Of a stretch of DNA of 5,554 nt, positions 1-4,994 are shown piece by piece. The translations under genes were made by a program, and so were the position numbers. The notes under the pieces are model-generated. The model worked only from the letters and a program-made list of their open reading frames with translations, did no database searches and was not told the origin of the DNA. Position 1 is the stretch's first letter. The number at the start of each line of letters is the position of its first letter. The stretch is from assembly GCA_030017395.1 (NCBI GenBank), contig JASEIZ010000027.1:1-5554 (forward strand). Reading direction: 5' to 3'. The DNA is from Desulfobacterales bacterium. Its GTDB lineage: Bacteria; Desulfobacterota; Desulfobacteria; Desulfobacterales; ETH-SRB1.

Positions 1-22
1 AAACAAAATCAATACAGGATTA

Positions 23-50
23 TTGTTTGGGAAAAAGCTTCCTGTAAAAT
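23..50 (+). promoter_or_regulatory. Possible promoter of the phosphatase gene
   Basis: A TTGTTT box (23-28) and a TAAAAT box (45-50) are separated by 16 bp and lie 26 bp before the ATG at 76. The -10 matches consensus at five of six positions, the -35 at only three. The surrounding DNA is AT-rich, so chance matches are likely. No strong ribosome binding site precedes the ATG; only a weak AAGAA lies nearby. Confidence 0.3.
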
Positions 51-75
51 ATTTTTTTGTGATATAAGAATAATT

Positions 76-801
76 ATGGTTATCATTGAATCATCCGGCA
101 TTACAGACATCGGCAGAAAACGAAAAAACAATGAGGATTGCCTGTTTCTGGACGATGACCAGAGACTTTATGTGGTAGCCGACGGCATGGGAGGGCACCA
201 GGCCGGCGAAGTTGCAAGCAAGCTGGTAGTTGAAACAATTCAAAAATACATGAAGCGTTTCGGGGAAGAGAAGGGGAGAATGGCCGATCGGCTCCTTTCC
301 AGCATCCATCTGGCCAACCAGGTAATATTCCGTGCCTCGTGCACTAAAAACTCATACCAGGGGATGGGCTCCACTGTATCGGCGGTCTGTTTCACCGATA
401 ATACCGTCATTGCCGCCAACGTTGGTGACAGCCCCATATATCTTGTGCGTGATAAAAAAATAAAGCTGCTGTCGGTAATCCATAACCTTCTTGCAGAACA
501 GACGGCTATCGACCCGGCAGGAGCAAAGTATCTGAGCAGCATATCCAAACACATACTCACCCGCGCCATAGGAATTGAAAAAACAGTAAGGCCGGATATC
601 TGCGAAGTTCAATATTTCAAAGATGATATCGTTGTTATCGGTTCCGACGGCTTAAGCGATAAGGTCTCTCCTGAAGAGATAGTTGCGGTTGTTAATAAAG
701 AAAACCCGGATAAAGCATGCAAGACGTTGGTGGATCTGGCTAATAAATATGGAGGAGACGACAATATTACTATTATTATATTAAAGGTAAAAGGTCCCTG
801 A
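76..801 (+). CDS. PP2C-family protein serine/threonine phosphatase
   Basis: Metal-dependent phosphatase expected to remove phosphate from Ser/Thr residues of proteins in the cytoplasm, often opposing a Hanks-type kinase. At 241 aa it is a single bacterial PP2C domain (Stp/PrpC size) with no visible signal peptide or membrane segment. The family motifs appear in order: RKRKNNED near residues 14-21; ADGMGGH at 35-41 with metal-binding D36; GMGST at 96-100; VGDSP at 116-120; LTRAIG at 161-166; GSDGL at 189-193 with metal ligand D191; and GGDDN at 226-230 with D229. All core metal-binding acidic residues are kept. Small departures are GDSP where GDSR is common, and IHN where the family usually has DHS/DHT. 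The ATG at 76 puts the first motif at the expected distance from the N-terminus. No kinase, FHA or anti-sigma partner is in the window, so its substrate is unknown. The family call is secure; the pathway is not. Confidence 0.95.
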   Translation: MVIIESSGITDIGRKRKNNEDCLFLDDDQRLYVVADGMGGHQAGEVASKLVVETIQKYMKRFGEEKGRMADRLLSSIHLANQVIFRASCTKNSYQGMGSTVSAVCFTDNTVIAANVGDSPIYLVRDKKIKLLSVIHNLLAEQTAIDPAGAKYLSSISKHILTRAIGIEKTVRPDICEVQYFKDDIVVIGSDGLSDKVSPEEIVAVVNKENPDKACKTLVDLANKYGGDDNITIIILKVKGP

Positions 802-814
802 AAGACTTAGGGAC
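794..814 (+). terminator. Hairpin over the phosphatase stop codon, weak terminator candidate
   Basis: GTCCCT (794-799) pairs with AGGGAC (809-814), and a G-U and an A-U pair extend the stem to 8 bp around a 5-nt loop. It covers the TGA stop at 799-801. No U-tract follows directly; the nearest T run is at 832-836. It is therefore at best a weak intrinsic terminator, or simply part of the repeat-rich DNA downstream. Confidence 0.3.
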
Positions 815-837
815 ACGCCTTATCATGATCCTTTTTA

Positions 838-885
838 ACAAAAAACCCGCCTTCAGCAGCTTTTTACGAATTGCTGATGTATCAT
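838..885 (-). pseudogene. Decayed copy of the small KPIRKKLREL-type gene
   Basis: On the minus strand, ATG (883-885) and the following bases match the start of the small gene at 2235-2417. Relative to that copy, 10 nt are lost just after the third codon, which shifts the frame and gives a stop after ten codons. A further 75 nt (25 codons) are missing in frame between IRKKL and GFL. If the original frame is followed past the first deletion it reads IRKKLLKAGFLLKRI, against IRKKL...KLGFLSKED in the better copy. The upstream flank up to 926 is also conserved. This is a remnant, not a working gene. Confidence 0.6.
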
Positions 886-926
886 ATTTTATAATCATTT
901 CAATATATTTTAGAAATTTATAATTC
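856..926. repeat. Direct repeat copy A (start region of small gene plus upstream flank)
   Basis: Bases 856-873 are identical to 2378-2395. Bases 877-926 match 2409-2458 at 46 of 50 positions by my hand alignment. Between these blocks this copy has 3 nt where the other has 13. Similarity fades beyond 926. Both copies point the same way and lie about 1.5 kb apart, on either side of the Xre-ImmA operon. Confidence 0.8.
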
Positions 927-979
927 ACAATTCAAGATTTTGACCCGAGCCTTTCACCGAAAGAAACGCCTAAATTCAA

Positions 980-1017
980 CCCCGTCCCCCTTTGGTCCCC
1001 GTCCCCCTTTGGTCCCC
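980..1017. repeat. 17-bp C-rich tandem repeat, REP-like
   Basis: The unit CCCCGTCCCCCTTTGGT occurs twice without a gap (980-996 and 997-1013), followed by CCCC of a third unit. The strand is almost free of G outside GT/GGT steps, in sharp contrast to the AT-rich surroundings. C-rich blocks containing CCCCGTCCCC are, from memory, common near Y1 (REP-associated) transposases in Desulfobacterota-like genomes; no such transposase is present here. The rest of 802-1077 holds no coding signal beyond the decayed small gene. Confidence 0.75.
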
Positions 1018-1028
1018 TTCCGCTTGTT

Positions 1029-1053
1029 TACCCCACCGCATGCAGACGGGGTA
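1029..1053. repeat. Short inverted repeat TACCCC/GGGGTA
   Basis: TACCCC (1029-1034) and GGGGTA (1048-1053) form a perfect 6-bp inverted repeat around 13 nt. An A run, not a T run, follows on the + strand, so it is not an intrinsic terminator in that direction. It may belong to the same REP-like remnant as the adjacent tandem repeat. Confidence 0.45.
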
Positions 1054-1077
1054 TTAAAAAAAACATAATAAAAGGAC

Positions 1078-1106
1078 TTGACATATTTTAAGTGTGGTAT
1101 TATGCT
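1078..1106 (+). promoter_or_regulatory. Promoter of the xre-immA operon
   Basis: A perfect TTGACA (1078-1083) is followed, after 17 bp, by TATGCT (1101-1106), four of six matches to the -10 consensus. An alternative -10, TATTAT (1098-1103), matches better but leaves only a 14-bp spacer. The expected transcript start near 1113 gives a leader of about 70 nt before the ATG at 1185. Confidence 0.75.
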
Positions 1107-1131
1107 TACCACGTAGTTAAAGATTTACCAC
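1093..1131. promoter_or_regulatory. Operator-like triple half-site, probable Xre binding region
   Basis: GTGGTA (1094-1099) and TACCAC (1107-1112) form a perfect 6-bp inverted repeat with a 7-nt centre that contains the -10 box. A third half-site in direct orientation lies at 1126-1131. The two forward copies share the longer pattern TTACCAC(G/A)TA at 1106-1115 and 1125-1134, 19 bp apart, about two helical turns. A repressor bound here would block RNA polymerase. Binding by the downstream Xre protein is inference from position. Confidence 0.6.
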
Positions 1132-1184
1132 ATAAAAATAATACTAAAGAGGTCCAACGAAACAATCCAAAGGAAGGAGGAGCA

Positions 1185-1547
1185 ATGTTTGGGGAATTCA
1201 TTAAAACTCTTAGGCTCGACAGAGACATTAGCCTTAGGGAATTTTGCCGTCAGCTATCTACTGATGCAAGCAATTGGAGCAAAATTGAAAGAGGAATTTT
1301 GCCCCCGCCCCAAGGTGATGAAAAACTCGACCAAATCGCTGAAGTATTGGACATTAAGAAAAGCTCGGAACTTTACAACGAACTTAAAGATAAAGCGGCT
1401 ATTGACGCAGGAATCATCCCAAAAGATATCCTGTCTGACCAGGAAACTCTTAACTTATTACCTATGTTCTTCAGGACTGTTCGAAGCGAAAAGCCTACCG
1501 CTGAGGAAATAGAAAAGCTGATCGAAAAGATCAGAGGAGAAGGTTGA
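1185..1547 (+). CDS. Xre-family helix-turn-helix transcriptional regulator
   Basis: A 120-aa DNA-binding protein, probably the repressor of its own operon. The N-terminal half carries an Xre/Cro-type HTH at about residues 7-37: ISLREFCRQL, a turn, then DASNWSKIERG, matching the usual start of the recognition helix and the I-x-x-E-R-G signature. The C-terminal half is helical and charged, a likely dimerisation region and a possible cleavage region for the partner protease. The start at 1185 is chosen because AAGGAGG (1174-1180) lies just before it; an open frame back to 1092 would run through the promoter and operator. The stop overlaps the next gene's ATG by one base (TGATG), so translation is probably coupled. 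In the known ImmR/ImmA arrangement the regulator represses until the protease cuts it; that this pair works the same way is inference. Confidence 0.9.
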   Translation: MFGEFIKTLRLDRDISLREFCRQLSTDASNWSKIERGILPPPQGDEKLDQIAEVLDIKKSSELYNELKDKAAIDAGIIPKDILSDQETLNLLPMFFRTVRSEKPTAEEIEKLIEKIRGEG

Positions 1548-2221
1548 TGGAAGATTATTCGAAGTTCAAATGCCCTTACCTGGAAAAAAGAGAAATCTGG
1601 CAAATAGCGGAAAATTTTAGAGCTAAATTCTGGCCCGAAAGCACACTACCTGTTGACATCGAGAGCATAATTGAAAAAAGGCTCAAATTAAACATCGAAC
1701 CGGAGCATGATTTGCTGAGTGATTGCGACATAGATGCCTATCTTCAGATTGATCTTACAGGTATCGTAGTTGATAATACACGTTATATGGATGAAAGGTT
1801 TGGCAATCGGCTCCGATTCTCTTTTGCCCACGAATTAGGCCACCTTTTTTTACATAAAGAGATATACAAAACCTTTGCAATTAAAGAACCCTCAGACTGG
1901 AAAGAATTTATGCTCAATATATCTGAAAGAGAGTATAATTTTTTTGAATATCAGGCTAACGAATTTGCCGGTAGAGTTTTAGTCCCTCGTGATAGATTAT
2001 TATCTGAATTAGAAATTTGTCTTAATAAAATACAAAAAATTGGCATGTTAGATTATCTCGCATCAGATCCAGGAATAGTTTTGTCAAGTATTAGTACAGC
2101 CTTGTGTAAACCTTTTGGAATATCAGATCAGGTTATAGAACGGCGCGTTGAAAGAGAAGAAATATGGCCCCCTAAAATTGAATACATAAACGGCGGAGGT
2201 GTGAAACTTCAAAAATTTTAA
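1547..2221 (+). CDS. ImmA/IrrE-family zinc metallo-endopeptidase
   Basis: A 224-aa cytoplasmic metalloprotease, expected to cut the neighbouring Xre repressor in response to a signal and so lift repression. The zinc site is clear: HELGH at residues 95-99, followed by LFLHKE, with the probable third ligand E in FFEYQANEFAGRVLVP about 35 residues later (near 134). This spacing and the AN-FA-x-x-LVP pattern are typical of the family (COG2856-like). An in-frame TTG at 1544 would add one residue. The ATG at 1547 is preferred, with GAGGAG (1534-1539) at normal spacing. It overlaps the xre stop by one base, a standard two-gene operon. The C-terminal part after residue 160 shows no second domain I recognise. 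DNA base use becomes more AT-rich towards its 3' end. The family is secure; the substrate is inferred from context. Confidence 0.93.
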   Translation: MEDYSKFKCPYLEKREIWQIAENFRAKFWPESTLPVDIESIIEKRLKLNIEPEHDLLSDCDIDAYLQIDLTGIVVDNTRYMDERFGNRLRFSFAHELGHLFLHKEIYKTFAIKEPSDWKEFMLNISEREYNFFEYQANEFAGRVLVPRDRLLSELEICLNKIQKIGMLDYLASDPGIVLSSISTALCKPFGISDQVIERRVEREEIWPPKIEYINGGGVKLQKF

Positions 2222-2234
2222 TACGGTTTTAGAT

Positions 2235-2417
2235 TTAGAATAAAAGGATGAACTCGGCCACTTTCTCCGGCACATCTTCTTTGGACAAAAAACCCAGTTT
2301 CACCGCTCTGCAGACAAGAAAATCGTCTTCCAATACCCTGCTCAATTCACGCTTATGCGCAAGACGAGCCAGCTCCCGCAGCTTTTTACGAATTGGTTTT
2401 GAATAATTATGTGTCAT
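2235..2417 (-). pseudogene. Small KPIRKKLREL-type protein, probably shortened by internal deletion
   Basis: An open frame of 60 codons on the minus strand. The N-terminus (MTHNYSKPIRKKLRELARLAH) is basic and helical, and resembles a widespread family of small hypothetical proteins in Proteobacteria and Desulfobacterota. From memory, full members are about 100 aa, with a middle part containing an FH-G-RELY-like motif and a tail of the form GLLSKEDVPEKV. Here the RELSRVLED helix runs straight into DFLVCRAVKLGFLSKEDVPEKV, so the middle appears lost in frame. No good ribosome binding site precedes the ATG. A more damaged copy of the same gene lies at 838-885. It could still make a short protein, but a remnant is more likely. 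It is antisense to the flanking + strand genes and lies just after immA. Confidence 0.5.
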
Positions 2418-2458
2418 ATTTTATAACCATTTCAATATATTTTAGAAAGTTATAGTTC
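2378..2458. repeat. Direct repeat copy B
   Basis: Partner of the repeat at 856-926, covering the first codons of the small minus-strand gene and about 40 bp upstream of it. A further shared block, ACAAAAAACCC, lies at 2285-2295 and 838-848, inside the coding part. The rest of the gap between immA and the next operon (2459-2528) shows nothing except two CTAACTAA octamers (2492-2499 and 2521-2528). Confidence 0.8.
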
Positions 2459-2528
2459 TATGGACGTTACCTACTTCAATAGCAACTGTTTCTAACTAAT
2501 GTGCTGATCAAGATGCGACACTAACTAA

Positions 2529-2696
2529 ATGAGAGTGATTCTTATTCAGCCATTCCAAAACGTCTGCTTTCAATCTGATCAAAAGGGCCTTATGGATAAA
2601 TATCTTGACAGCATTTCCCCCACAAACTATACAGATTCTTATTTAGCAACCGATATAAACAAAAAAAACAATCAACTCTGGAATAATGCCTTATGA
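2529..2696 (+). CDS. Tiny ORF leading the unknown operon, candidate
   Basis: An open frame of 55 codons begins at ATG 2529 (stop just upstream) and ends in a TGA that overlaps the next gene's ATG as ATGA (2693-2696). An internal ATG at 2592 has a better ribosome site (AAAAGGG at 2581-2587) and would give a 34-aa product. The sequence from MDKYLDSISP to NNQLWNNAL reads like real protein rather than random frame, but I recognise no family. The ATGA coupling is the main support. Against it, the candidate promoter at 2605-2633 lies inside this frame, and it could be the tail of an older, truncated gene. Confidence 0.4.
   Translation: MRVILIQPFQNVCFQSDQKGLMDKYLDSISPTNYTDSYLATDINKKNNQLWNNAL
2605..2633 (+). 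promoter_or_regulatory. Candidate promoter of the unknown operon
   Basis: A perfect TTGACA (2605-2610), a 17-bp spacer and TATACA (2628-2633, four of six matches to the -10). A start near 2640 would give a leader of about 50 nt before the ATG at 2693. No TACCAC half-site like those before xre occurs between 2222 and 2692, so control by the Xre protein is not indicated. Confidence 0.55.
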
Positions 2697-3352
2697 AAAT
2701 AGAGTATAATTTTATTACCTTAGTTGCTTTAGGAAGTTTTAATCCTGCAATAGTTTCTCCAGATTTTTTAAACACAGTATGTGAACTCAAATTGGGGGAA
2801 CCTGATGACCAATCACCACCCGATATTCCTGTAATTAGACATCTTAAATTTCATAATCTTAAATTCACTGTGGAGATGAATAGATTGCAAATAATGGAAA
2901 CAGAAATTGAAAATATTACTGAAACAAGGGTCTTGAGTATTTTCAATGTTTACTACGAAAAGCTTCCTTACACTCCGCTCAAGGCTGTTGGAGTGAATAT
3001 CAACTGTGATCTTATTGCTGAAATGGAAACCAAAACTGAAGCTTTGAAGAAAAAAGTCAGCAATCCAGGCACTTATTTAGATTTCTTTAAAACTACTAAG
3101 ATAAATGTAATTGAAAGTTCATCGCAAACTAAAACTGATAAAACGTGGATGAGTTCAAATTATAACATTGAGAACGTACATGGCTTGACTCGATCCGTCA
3201 ATGTCACGCAAAAGAAAGATTCTTTAACTCTTAATTATAACTATGAAGCTGGGGCAGTGGATAAGCATAAGTCGAATTTATCCTTACTATTAGATGGATA
3301 TGAAGAGTTTTGTCGCGAGTTTTCGAGTTTTGTGAAATATTTGGAGAGTTAA
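2693..3352 (+). CDS. Hypothetical protein, first main gene of unknown three-gene module
   Basis: A 219-aa protein I cannot assign. No signal peptide, membrane helix, nucleotide-binding loop or nuclease motif is visible. The N-terminal half (SFNPAIVSPDFLN at 15-27; FTVEMNRLQIME near 58-69; YEKLPYTPLKAVGVNINCD around 88-106) alternates short hydrophobic runs as in a beta-rich fold. It loosely recalls the sporadically distributed TIGR04255-type proteins, but this is only a resemblance. The C-terminal half is rich in S, T, K and N, and ends in a helix with EEFCREFSSFVKYL. The start is fixed by a TAA nine bases upstream in the same frame; the ribosome site is weak, fitting coupling to the tiny ORF before it. 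The stop lies 3 bp before the next gene's ATG. The DNA is visibly more AT-rich than the phosphatase gene, suggesting transfer. Confidence 0.85.
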   Translation: MKIEYNFITLVALGSFNPAIVSPDFLNTVCELKLGEPDDQSPPDIPVIRHLKFHNLKFTVEMNRLQIMETEIENITETRVLSIFNVYYEKLPYTPLKAVGVNINCDLIAEMETKTEALKKKVSNPGTYLDFFKTTKINVIESSSQTKTDKTWMSSNYNIENVHGLTRSVNVTQKKDSLTLNYNYEAGAVDKHKSNLSLLLDGYEEFCREFSSFVKYLES

Positions 3353-3355
3353 TTG

Positions 3356-3931
3356 ATGGAACAATCCCTAAGCACTGACAATATCGTTTACGATCCCAAC
3401 ATGGGCGCTGGAAATGGCAACCGGAATATGACGGATTTGGCCGGTTTTTTGTCATCACAAACGATTGATGGCAAACATACATTTTTTACCCCGAAAAAGC
3501 CTTATTCTGACACAACCAACGTTGCCGGGAAAACTGTTCCATTAGATTTAAAAGGAATAATCGATTGGACTGATCTTGCACTTGAAGAACTTGAGAAGGT
3601 ATATGAGGAATGTTCAGAAGCAAACTGGGATGGTTACGGAGCTTTGCCGATATCCCGTGAAACATATTCCGAAGCACGCAAGTTGTTAAGAATGATGCCT
3701 TCTTCTTTGTCAAGGCCAGACATTTCGGCTGAACCAGATGGTGAAATAACATTTGAATGGTATAAGGAAAAGTATTCAGTATTTGTGATTAGTGTTGGTG
3801 GTAACAATATCATCACCTATGCTGGATTGTTTGGTAAAAGCAATAAAATACATGGTACTGAATATTTTGCTTATGAATCGCCTGAAATTATTCATCATTG
3901 CATTCGGCGCTTGTCCCATAGAGTAGTATGA
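3356..3931 (+). CDS. Hypothetical protein with ANWDGYGALPIS motif, second gene of module
   Basis: A 191-aa protein without a function I can name. The first 60 residues are polar and glycine/asparagine-rich (GAGNGNRN near 18-25) and look disordered. A folded part begins near residue 66: helix WTDLALEELEKVYEE, then ANWDGYGALPIS at 89-100, a helix with SEARKLLRMMP, and a strand region PDGEITFEWYKEKYSVFVISV around 127-147, ending in SPEIIHHCIRRL. The WDGYGA-pi-x-x-T-x-x-A pattern followed by a strand with EW is, from memory, shared by many small bacterial hypothetical proteins in accessory regions. The ATG at 3356 is preferred over TTG at 3353; GGAG lies at 3343-3346. It overlaps the next gene by ATGA (3928-3931), so the two products are probably made together and may interact. 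Confidence 0.85.
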   Translation: MEQSLSTDNIVYDPNMGAGNGNRNMTDLAGFLSSQTIDGKHTFFTPKKPYSDTTNVAGKTVPLDLKGIIDWTDLALEELEKVYEECSEANWDGYGALPISRETYSEARKLLRMMPSSLSRPDISAEPDGEITFEWYKEKYSVFVISVGGNNIITYAGLFGKSNKIHGTEYFAYESPEIIHHCIRRLSHRVV

Positions 3932-4323
3932 AATTGCAAGATGCAATATCTCCATTAGAATGCCTTGCGCGCTTTATTCTACAGAAAAAGTGGTATAGAG
4001 CCGATAAAACAATAAAGCATAATACTTTTATGCCAAACCAAAATGGCGAAGTTTCGGTATACCGAACCAAAGACCTGACTTGCCAACAAATTGATGAAAT
4101 AGGTCTGCTACATGTAGCTGAAATACAAAATAAAAAATTATTGGGACGGGCGGAGATTGCCGCGTCAAGTGTTCTAAAACAAGACTTAAAAATTGAAGCA
4201 GATACTGAACCACATCCACGACATGCAAATATTATCGGATGGCCAACCGATAAGTCAAAACACAAGATGATCGCTATCGAACTCGCAGCCGAGGCGCAAC
4301 TCCACTTAATAAACAATCCATGA
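3928..4323 (+). CDS. Hypothetical protein with PRHANIIGWP motif, third gene of module
   Basis: A 131-aa cytoplasmic protein of unknown function. Visible blocks are LARFILQKKWYRADKTIKHN (13-32), FMPNQNGEVSVYRTKDL (34-50), GRAEIAASSVLKQDLKIE (73-90) and EPHPRHANIIGWP (94-106), then a helix IAIELAAEAQLHL. The dense conserved-looking residues (FMPN-GE-SVYR; PHPRHANI-GWP) look like a real small family; I recall similar proteins paired with the WDGYGA type but no described activity. No catalytic motif is certain, although the H96, R98 and H99 cluster could be functional. The start overlaps the upstream stop as ATGA, indicating translational coupling. The gene ends 23 bp from the converging DprA-like gene, with no terminator seen between them. 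An antisense frame spans it almost fully and is judged a shadow. Confidence 0.87.
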   Translation: MKLQDAISPLECLARFILQKKWYRADKTIKHNTFMPNQNGEVSVYRTKDLTCQQIDEIGLLHVAEIQNKKLLGRAEIAASSVLKQDLKIEADTEPHPRHANIIGWPTDKSKHKMIAIELAAEAQLHLINNP

Positions 4324-4346
4324 AAAACACCTAAGATCGAAACCTT

Positions 4347-4991
4347 TCAAATATTTCCTGCAAATAAATTCGCCCACAGGGAAACATTCTCCATGTTTAC
4401 CGGCCGGGCACCCATTTTGATAAGGTTTTTATTGTAATCACTTTCAAATGTATAAACCGGTTTTTGCCAGGAGATAATTTCTTTGCAAAAGGCTTCTGTC
4501 TTACTGGCAGGACCAGCATGGATCACGAAAACAGCGGCAGACATGGCCGCGACAAATAGATTGCGGTAAAGGGACCTCTGAGCGGAAATACGTGGTTGAT
4601 TTTCATCAAATGGGGAGAGAAAAAGCAGCCGATTGTCTTTCAGGTGCTTTTTGTATTCTTTGTTTATCCGCATGTTGTTGATGCTTCTGGCAGGGCAGAT
4701 GATGATGGGCTGAGCGCCGCGTAAAAGTATTGTGATGCATTCACGTTCCATGGGCGAATGGAATCCGCTGATAACCGTCATGCCGGCATCCCTTAAAATT
4801 TGCGCAAGGTCATAGGTTTTTACTATCAGATCGCCCGGGCATTTTGATGAGCAAAAAAAGGCTGTTGGGTTATGGCGAAAGATGTCGAGGTCTCCTATGG
4901 CCGTGATCGTGTCCGGAGCGTCTTTGCCCAGGTACTGCTGCAAGGCTGAGGGATAATTCGGGTCGTTTTTCTTCAGGTTGATTGTCTCCAT
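4347..4991 (-). CDS. DprA/Smf-like Rossmann-fold protein, short form
   Basis: A 214-aa relative of DNA-processing protein A, which binds single-stranded DNA and loads RecA. Here only the central Rossmann-type domain is present, without the SAM or winged-helix domains of full DprA. Motifs: CSSKCPGDLIVKTYDLAQIL (47-66), where DprA has its GSR-type loop; AGMTVISGFHSPMEREC (69-85), replacing the usual SG-A-GID; LLRGAQPIIICPARS (89-103); QRSLYRNLFVAAMS (138-151), matching the RN-x-x-IA-LS block; and HAGPASKTEAFCKE (158-171), matching the SGSL-TA region. The SGFHSPME variant marks a branch apart from competence DprA. It starts 3 bp after the stop of the methyltransferase-like gene, so both form one transcript, and it probably serves that restriction-modification or defence unit rather than transformation. 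The exact role is unknown. Confidence 0.85.
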   Translation of the reverse strand: METINLKKNDPNYPSALQQYLGKDAPDTITAIGDLDIFRHNPTAFFCSSKCPGDLIVKTYDLAQILRDAGMTVISGFHSPMERECITILLRGAQPIIICPARSINNMRINKEYKKHLKDNRLLFLSPFDENQPRISAQRSLYRNLFVAAMSAAVFVIHAGPASKTEAFCKEIISWQKPVYTFESDYNKNLIKMGARPVNMENVSLWANLFAGNI

Positions 4992-4994
4992 CTC

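Noticed and set aside
240..612. Long minus-strand frames opposite the phosphatase gene
   Set aside because: They are antisense shadows of a secure PP2C gene whose motifs cover the same stretch.
980..1053. CRISPR-like or origin-type repeat array
   Set aside because: Only two full units, directly abutting with no spacers; no cas gene or replication initiator nearby.
1029..1062. Intrinsic terminator at the TACCCC/GGGGTA repeat
   Set aside because: An A run follows on the + strand and the T run on the minus strand precedes the stem, so neither orientation fits; the 13-nt loop is also large.
1092..1184. N-terminal extension of the Xre frame back to 1092
   Set aside because: It would encode through the -10 box and operator half-sites; the ATG at 1185 has a strong AAGGAGG site and gives a normal HTH protein start.
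1189..1512. Second + strand frame of 107 codons inside xre
   Set aside because: It is a shifted reading of the xre gene, with no family features, while the xre frame has a clear HTH and ribosome site.
2492..2528. CTAACTAA direct repeats as an attachment or target-site duplication
   Set aside because: Two 8-bp AT-rich copies 29 bp apart with no integrase or element between them; chance is likely.
2590..2790. Minus-strand frame of 66 codons across the start of the unknown operon
   Set aside because: It overlaps the promoter candidate, the tiny ORF and the 219-aa gene, and its sequence looks like non-coding reading.
3888..4316. Minus-strand frame of 142 codons opposite the third unknown gene
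   Set aside because: Cysteine- and serine-rich composition and no ribosome site; it mirrors the + strand gene, which has conserved-looking motifs and ATGA coupling.
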